Positions 6,233 through 9,437 of a stretch of DNA of 9,437 nucleotides are shown piece after piece. Source of the DNA: Bacteroidota bacterium (GTDB lineage Bacteria; Bacteroidota; Bacteroidia; Sphingobacteriales; Sphingobacteriaceae); contig JABDBT010000094.1 in the NCBI GenBank assembly GCA_013288465.1, positions 1 to 9,437 of the forward strand, given 5' to 3'. The number at the start of each line of letters is the position of its first letter. Positions within the stretch are counted from its first letter, which is position 1. A program made the position numbers and the translations under genes. The notes below the pieces were generated by a model. That model had not been told where the DNA came from, ran no database searches, and saw only the letters and a program-made list of their open reading frames with translations.

Positions 6233-6264
6233 GTGTGAGAATGCGGAATGACACAAAGAGCGCC

Positions 6265-6334
6265 GTCAGTTTGAGCCCCGTCGAAGACTATACGGGCGGG
6301 CCTTTACGCATGGTTCGACAAGCTGCCAATGACA
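6265..6334. repeat. Imperfect palindromic intergenic repeat
   Basis: The left arm (6265-6285, GTCAGTTTGAGCC then CCGTCGAA) is inversely related to the right arm (6314-6334, TTCGACAAGCTGCCAATGACA). Matching is good at both ends and worse in the middle. This GTCA...GTCGAA / TTCGACAAGCT...TGAC pattern is a familiar dispersed repeat type in Sphingobacteriaceae (from memory). It sits between two convergent genes, so it may act as a bidirectional stop. The reading frame that crosses it is not a credible gene. Confidence 0.6.
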
Positions 6335-6357
6335 CCCACGCTACACAGCACATTTAT

Positions 6358-6831
6358 TTACTGCACGATCTTATTAGCGCAATACGAACTTGCAAAAGCT
6401 TCGGGTTTGGCTTTAAACACAAAGCCCATACTTAAAATATAGCCCATAGCCTCGTGCAGGGCCTGGTTTGATTTAAACATAGGGTTGGTATTAATGTCGG
6501 CATGTACTTCCAGGTCAACGTCATACAGGTCAAGCAGGTCGCAAAGTTTGTAGGCAATGTCGATAGATTTCTGAACTTCGCTCAGCATACGTTCTTTGAT
6601 GCTCATTTTTTGCGAGGTACGCTCCTGGTGAATAAACATAAAGCCGCCGCGTTGCTCGCGCAAAAACACAATTACCGTAGCAAAATCAGTAACGTTGCCC
6701 TTTACCTGCGAATCGGTGCCGATACAAACCTTTAGTTTATTGCCCAGTAAAGTTTCGCGTTCAATGGCCTTCTCAACCTCTTCAATAATGGGTAACTGGA
6801 TTACCTCACCGCTAAATTTTCTCCATATCAT
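6358..6831 (-). CDS. YkuK-type RNase H-like protein (DUF458)
   Basis: The 157-residue product matches the YkuK/DUF458 family, predicted to have an RNase H-like fold and perhaps nuclease activity; no reaction is established that I know of. Key features are GTDSQ (38-42) after a hydrophobic strand, giving a first acidic residue D40; a helix with E85; and VHADIN (109-114) with D112. The spacing of these acids fits an RNase H-type metal site (inference). The C-terminal part (FKAKPEAFASSYCANKIVQ) is also typical. Length is normal for the family. The ATG at 6831 gives MIWRKFSGEV, and no better start exists. A TACCTTTA box on the minus strand (6885-6878) lies about 47 bases upstream and could be its -7 element, but no TTG partner is seen. 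It converges on the DUF2339/52-aa pair. Confidence 0.85.
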   Translation of the reverse strand: MIWRKFSGEVIQLPIIEEVEKAIERETLLGNKLKVCIGTDSQVKGNVTDFATVIVFLREQRGGFMFIHQERTSQKMSIKERMLSEVQKSIDIAYKLCDLLDLYDVDLEVHADINTNPMFKSNQALHEAMGYILSMGFVFKAKPEAFASSYCANKIVQ

Positions 6832-6967
6832 AAAAGCTGTTTTAAGTTATCTTATACAAACCTTTTAGGTGGTTTACTAAAGGTAAAGCTTAATACAGCA
6901 TATAAACGTTAACAGGGCATGATTTATTTGTTAACATTTGCCTTAATATCAACAGGTTACTTAAATT

Positions 6968-6999
6968 AAAAGCCGCTACTCCAAAGGGTGACGGCTTTT
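6968..6999 (-). terminator. Terminator of the exported-protein gene
   Basis: AAAAGCCG (6968-6975) and CGGCTTTT (6992-6999) form an 8-bp stem. Partial pairing continues inside around a CAAA loop. A/T runs on both sides make it potentially bidirectional, but the only gene ending next to it is the minus-strand gene whose stop lies at 7041. Confidence 0.8.
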
Positions 7000-7040
7000 A
7001 ATTACACGGGATATACCGAAATTTGTGTAAGGGATAACAC

Positions 7041-7673
7041 CTACAGTACACTCACTGATGTGATTTCCTTAATTTTATAATAGCCTTTGGCCTGGGGTAA
7101 GTACACCTCCTGTTCAATATATTTAATGGTGATCTTTTTGCCGATATATTTGGCAACATCACCCATAAAACGCTCCGACTCCGGGAATTGCTTTAACCAG
7201 ATAAATGATTTTTCATTATTCCCGTTCTCGGTAATAACAAAATAGTTAAACCCTTTATTTTCTATTCGTTTTAAATTACCGCTTGCTGTGCCTGATCGGT
7301 CTTCGTCGCTACTACTGGTAGTGCCGCTGCCGCCAAGCTGCATAGCAAGTTCTTTAAATCCTTTGCAGTCTTGTTTAAGTAGTGTAAATGCAATGTCCTC
7401 ACCTATTAAGGTCATGGCTTTGGTATCAGAAAGCTCCACATTTCGTTCTGCGGCAAGGTCTGCTAAAATATCAGCATGTTTTAAAATACAAGCGGTATAG
7501 GCTTTAGTGGCTTCGTCTTTATTGGTAATTTTTGACAGGTCCATTTTACTAACACAGCTGCAAATGCTATCTGTCATCCTTTTTTCAACAGGCCCTGGTA
7601 CGTGTGCCTGTGCAAATGATTTGTAGGATAATGAGCAAATGATAATAGTTACCAGCAATAAAAGTTTTTTCAT
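7041..7673 (-). CDS. Exported protein of unknown function, two-part
   Basis: I do not recognise a named family. The 210-residue product starts with a clear signal peptide (MKKLLLLVTIIICSLSYKSFA), probably cut after A21 or A23, so it is periplasmic or secreted. C13 lies in the hydrophobic core, not in a lipobox followed by the mature start, so it is not a convincing lipoprotein. The N-terminal half is helical with four cysteines (C38, C40, C62, C103) in the pattern ICSC...ACILKH...QDCKGF, which could form two disulfides or bind a ligand. A Gly/Ser/Thr-rich linker follows (about 113-133). The C-terminal half (about 134-210) is rich in predicted strands, with aromatic and Lys residues. A terminator lies just downstream and there is no close upstream partner, so it is probably a single-gene transcript. 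Confidence 0.8.
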   Translation of the reverse strand: MKKLLLLVTIIICSLSYKSFAQAHVPGPVEKRMTDSICSCVSKMDLSKITNKDEATKAYTACILKHADILADLAAERNVELSDTKAMTLIGEDIAFTLLKQDCKGFKELAMQLGGSGTTSSSDEDRSGTASGNLKRIENKGFNYFVITENGNNEKSFIWLKQFPESERFMGDVAKYIGKKITIKYIEQEVYLPQAKGYYKIKEITSVSVL

Positions 7674-7880
7674 GATAAGGAAGTTAAATTATGTGCAATA
7701 TGCTATAAAGAATTTGATTTCAATAACCGATAGAATAAATAAAATCGTTAATGCATGTCGGTGGCCTCTATAGCTTTGGGAACTTACCCCGCCAATGCTA
7801 CACTGGCCGACCGTCCTCCGCTGGGTGCAAGGAGGGCCGGAAAGGGGTTTTGTTTTTAATGTATTCACCTCCCTCAACCA
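7674..7880. repeat. Spacer with nested GC-rich inverted repeats
   Basis: ACCCC (7786-7790) pairs with GGGGT (7844-7848), and inside it CCTCC (7815-7819) pairs with GGAGG (7831-7835). GTCGG (7757-7761) could instead pair with CCGAC (7807-7811). The GC-rich block 7757-7848 stands out from AT-rich flanks and has the look of a degenerate dispersed intergenic repeat. The plus-strand frame that runs through it has no credible protein features. The left part, 7674-7750, should hold the promoter of the exported-protein gene, but I see no clear consensus. Confidence 0.5.
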
Positions 7881-7909
7881 TTACAACCTTTACTCACCAA
7901 ATTACAACC
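7880..7909. repeat. Paired ATTACAACC direct repeats before the tdh promoter
   Basis: ATTACAACC occurs at 7880-7888 and again at 7901-7909, 21 bases apart, or two helical turns. The second copy ends 8 bases before the -7 element. The longer form ATTACAACCTTTA (7880-7892) recurs inverted at 185-197 in the tRNA leader. This could be an activator site or shared low-complexity sequence. Confidence 0.35.
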
Positions 7910-7916
7910 AAATTTT

Positions 7917-7924
7917 TACCTTTG
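7917..7924 (+). promoter_or_regulatory. -7 element of the threonine dehydrogenase gene
   Basis: TACCTTTG matches the Bacteroidota -7 consensus TAnnTTTG and is identical to the element before the tRNA. Transcription would begin near 7930, giving a leader of about ten bases before the ATG at 7941. No TTG is present at the -33 position, so an activator may be needed (inference). Confidence 0.55.
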
Positions 7925-7940
7925 CTGCTCAGTTTATATT

Positions 7941-8891
7941 ATGAACGAAAAGATATTAGTGATCGGCGCCAATGGACAAATAGGTACCGAGCTGGTAATG
8001 ACCCTACGAAACATTCACGGTACCGAGCAGGTTATCGCCTCAGATATTCATGATCCTAACCCAAGTAATAGCGCAGGCCCATGTGAGCGGGTGAATGTGA
8101 TGGATAAGGATAATTTGCGCCGCTTATTTGAAAAATACCGCCCAACACAGATTTATTTGTTGGCGGCTATCCTATCCGCCACCGGCGAAAAACAACCTAA
8201 ATTAGCCTGGGACCTCAACATGACCGGCTTGATACAGGTGCTTGACCTGGCGGTTGAATTTAAAACGGCTAAGGTTTTCTGGCCAAGTTCAATAGCGGTT
8301 TTCGGGCCGCATTCGCCCAGGGAAAATACACCGCAGTTTTGCGTGATGGACCCCAATACAGTTTATGGTTTTAGTAAACTGGCCGGCGAGCGCTGGTGCG
8401 AGTATTATTTTACCAAATACGGGTTGGATGTAAGGAGCATCCGCTACCCGGGATTGATTGGCTGGAAATCGGCGCCAGGTGGAGGCACAACAGATTACGC
8501 GGTGAACATATTTCATGAAGCTTTAGAAAAAAGCAGCTATGAAAGTTTCCTTTCTGCCGGGACTGCCCTGCCTATGATGTATATGGAAGATGCTATCCGT
8601 GCAACCATATCATTGATGGATGCGCCTGCGGATAAACTAACCATACGGTCGAGCTATAATTTAGGCGGCATAAGTTTTACGCCCACGCAACTGGCAGACG
8701 AAATTAAAAAACACCTGCCCAATTTTAAGATGAGCTACAGCGATAACGACCCGCGGCAAGTCATTGCAGACAGCTGGCCAAAATCAATTGATGATACCGA
8801 CGCGCAGCAGGATTGGGGCTGGAAAATTAAATATGACCTTGCCGCCATGACCGCCGATATGCTGGCTAACCTGGGGAAAGCGGAAAGCTAA
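7941..8891 (+). CDS. L-threonine 3-dehydrogenase, SDR type
   Basis: The enzyme oxidises L-threonine with NAD+ to 2-amino-3-oxobutanoate, which a ligase (Kbl) or spontaneous decay turns into glycine plus acetyl-CoA, or aminoacetone. The 316-residue protein is an extended short-chain dehydrogenase with the Rossmann motif GANGQIG (9-15), D35 after the second strand (NAD preference), WPSSIAVFG (114-122) with the catalytic Ser, and YGFSK (142-146) with the catalytic Tyr/Lys. Signatures of the threonine-specific subgroup are present: YPGLIGWK then PGGGTTDYAV (169-188), GTALPMMYMEDA (207-218), and DPRQVIADSWPKSIDD (270-285). This is distinct from the zinc-dependent Tdh of E. coli. Length is typical. 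No kbl gene is next to it. It has its own TACCTTTG promoter and stands alone between two repeat-rich spacers. Confidence 0.93.
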   Translation: MNEKILVIGANGQIGTELVMTLRNIHGTEQVIASDIHDPNPSNSAGPCERVNVMDKDNLRRLFEKYRPTQIYLLAAILSATGEKQPKLAWDLNMTGLIQVLDLAVEFKTAKVFWPSSIAVFGPHSPRENTPQFCVMDPNTVYGFSKLAGERWCEYYFTKYGLDVRSIRYPGLIGWKSAPGGGTTDYAVNIFHEALEKSSYESFLSAGTALPMMYMEDAIRATISLMDAPADKLTIRSSYNLGGISFTPTQLADEIKKHLPNFKMSYSDNDPRQVIADSWPKSIDDTDAQQDWGWKIKYDLAAMTADMLANLGKAES

Positions 8892-8916
8892 AAGGTTAAA
8901 GCTGAAAAATCAGGGA

Positions 8917-9057
8917 AATCGCTTTTAAGGATTTTAGGCGTTTCAAAGATGGCTATAGCTCAAAAACTGAGGGGGCCTGGCCTTGTGCGATGCCTTTCCC
9001 TAATTTAGAGAAAGGAGGAGGATAGGGTCAAAAAAGGTGACAGGCCCTAAAGCGATT
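8917..9057. repeat. 141-bp triple-nested inverted repeat
   Basis: There are three stems, one inside the other. AATCGCTTT (8917-8925) pairs with AAAGCGATT (9049-9057), GGGCCTG (8973-8979) with CAGGCCC (9041-9047), and CCTTTC (8993-8998) with GAAAGG (9010-9015). A small CTCA/TGAG hairpin (around 8960-8971) lies in the left arm. No credible reading frame occurs. The nesting fits a mobile palindromic element or a structured RNA in the 3' UTR of the threonine dehydrogenase gene. Confidence 0.6.
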
Positions 9058-9121
9058 CCTTGACAGAAGTGCTTTAACTTAACAATTAAAAGAAAACAAA
9101 TATTTATATTTAACGCCCACA

Positions 9122-9156
9122 GTCTATGGACTATCGACCATCGACTATTGACTAAA
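9122..9156. repeat. 7-bp tandem repeat just upstream of yebC
   Basis: Five contiguous 7-base units read GTCTATG, GACTATC, GACCATC, GACTATT, GACTAAA (consensus GACTATC). They end 5 bases before the ATG at 9162 and so occupy the ribosome landing zone. A TATATTTA box (9105-9112), one base off TAnnTTTG, lies just before and may be the promoter. Confidence 0.65.
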
Positions 9157-9161
9157 ACAAA

Positions 9162-9437
9162 ATGGGAAGAGCATTCGAATTCCGTAAAGAGAGAAAATTT
9201 AAGCGCTGGGCCAAAATGGCCGTGCAGTTTACCCGTTTAGGGAAAGAAATTGTAATGGCGGTAAAAGCCGGTGGCGGCGATGTGAATACTAACTCGCGGT
9301 TACGTACGGCTGTGCAAAACTCAAAGGCGGTTAACATGCCTAAGGATAGGGTGGAAGCTGCTATTAAAAGAGCGATTAGCCGCGATGAAAAAGACTATGA
9401 AGAATTAGTTTATGAAGGATACGCGGCTCACGGTGTT
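9162..9437 (+). CDS. YebC/TACO1 family protein (3' end beyond the window)
   Basis: The first 92 residues are open to the window edge, out of about 235-250 in the family. They show the family N-terminus: MGRAFEFRKERKFKRWAKMA, then FTRLGKEIVMAVKAGG (24-39), NSRLRTAVQNSKAVNMPKDR (46-65) and an AAIKRA helix. Members were long annotated as DNA-binding regulators. Mitochondrial TACO1 and newer bacterial work point to ribosome-associated help with translation of difficult stretches such as polyproline, so I would not call it a transcription factor without evidence. The MGRAFEFRK start is the usual one for Bacteroidota. It lies directly after a 7-base tandem repeat. Confidence 0.93.
   Translation, partial: MGRAFEFRKERKFKRWAKMAVQFTRLGKEIVMAVKAGGGDVNTNSRLRTAVQNSKAVNMPKDRVEAAIKRAISRDEKDYEELVYEGYAAHGV

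Noticed and set aside
6235..6435. 66-aa plus-strand ORF
   Set aside because: It lies on an intergenic palindromic repeat and then antisense to the YkuK-type gene, with no domain signal.
6502..6735. 77-aa plus-strand ORF
   Set aside because: It is fully antisense to the YkuK-type gene, which has clear family motifs.
7751..8053. 100-aa plus-strand ORF
   Set aside because: It runs through a GC-rich inverted-repeat spacer, overlaps the real threonine dehydrogenase start in another frame and has no protein-like pattern.

Overview
The window looks like chromosomal DNA of a Bacteroidota bacterium, most likely of the Sphingobacteriaceae (Mucilaginibacter/Pedobacter type). The reasons are moderate GC, AT-rich gene spacers, almost no Shine-Dalgarno sequences, TAnnTTTG-type -7 promoter elements (TACCTTTG occurs twice), typical protein sequences, and many intergenic palindromes and short tandem repeats. 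This placement is inference from style, not from a database search.

Layout. At the left edge lies a tRNA-Ser(GGA) on the minus strand. Its 3' end runs into a GC-rich palindromic repeat, and it has its own upstream promoter. From about 500 to 3454 there is a plus-strand group: a long-chain polyprenyl diphosphate synthase, overlapped by 1 base by a TerC/Alx-type membrane protein, then the diadenylate cyclase CdaA, which makes c-di-AMP. A 273-base spacer follows. Its first 146 bases are bounded by short inverted repeats and contain a crossed pair of complementary blocks. Next is a large DUF2339 multi-spanning membrane protein split over three reading frames by two one-base shifts, each best explained at an A-run. 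A 52-aa single-pass membrane ORF overlaps its 3' end.

The middle of the window turns to the minus strand: a YkuK-type RNase H-like protein, then an exported protein of unknown function with its own hairpin terminator. After a repeat-rich spacer the plus strand carries an SDR-type L-threonine 3-dehydrogenase. A second spacer has three nested inverted repeats and a 7-base tandem repeat, and it leads into a YebC/TACO1-family gene cut by the right edge.

The genes are mostly housekeeping: isoprenoid chains for quinone or lipid carriers, probable metal handling, c-di-AMP signalling, threonine breakdown and translation support. They do not form one dedicated pathway. I see no CRISPR array, no transposase gene, and no toxin-antitoxin or defence system. 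The items most worth a second look are the broken DUF2339 gene, the structured spacer after cdaA, the overlapping 52-aa ORF, the nested repeat after the threonine dehydrogenase gene, and the short tandem repeats placed just before start codons.
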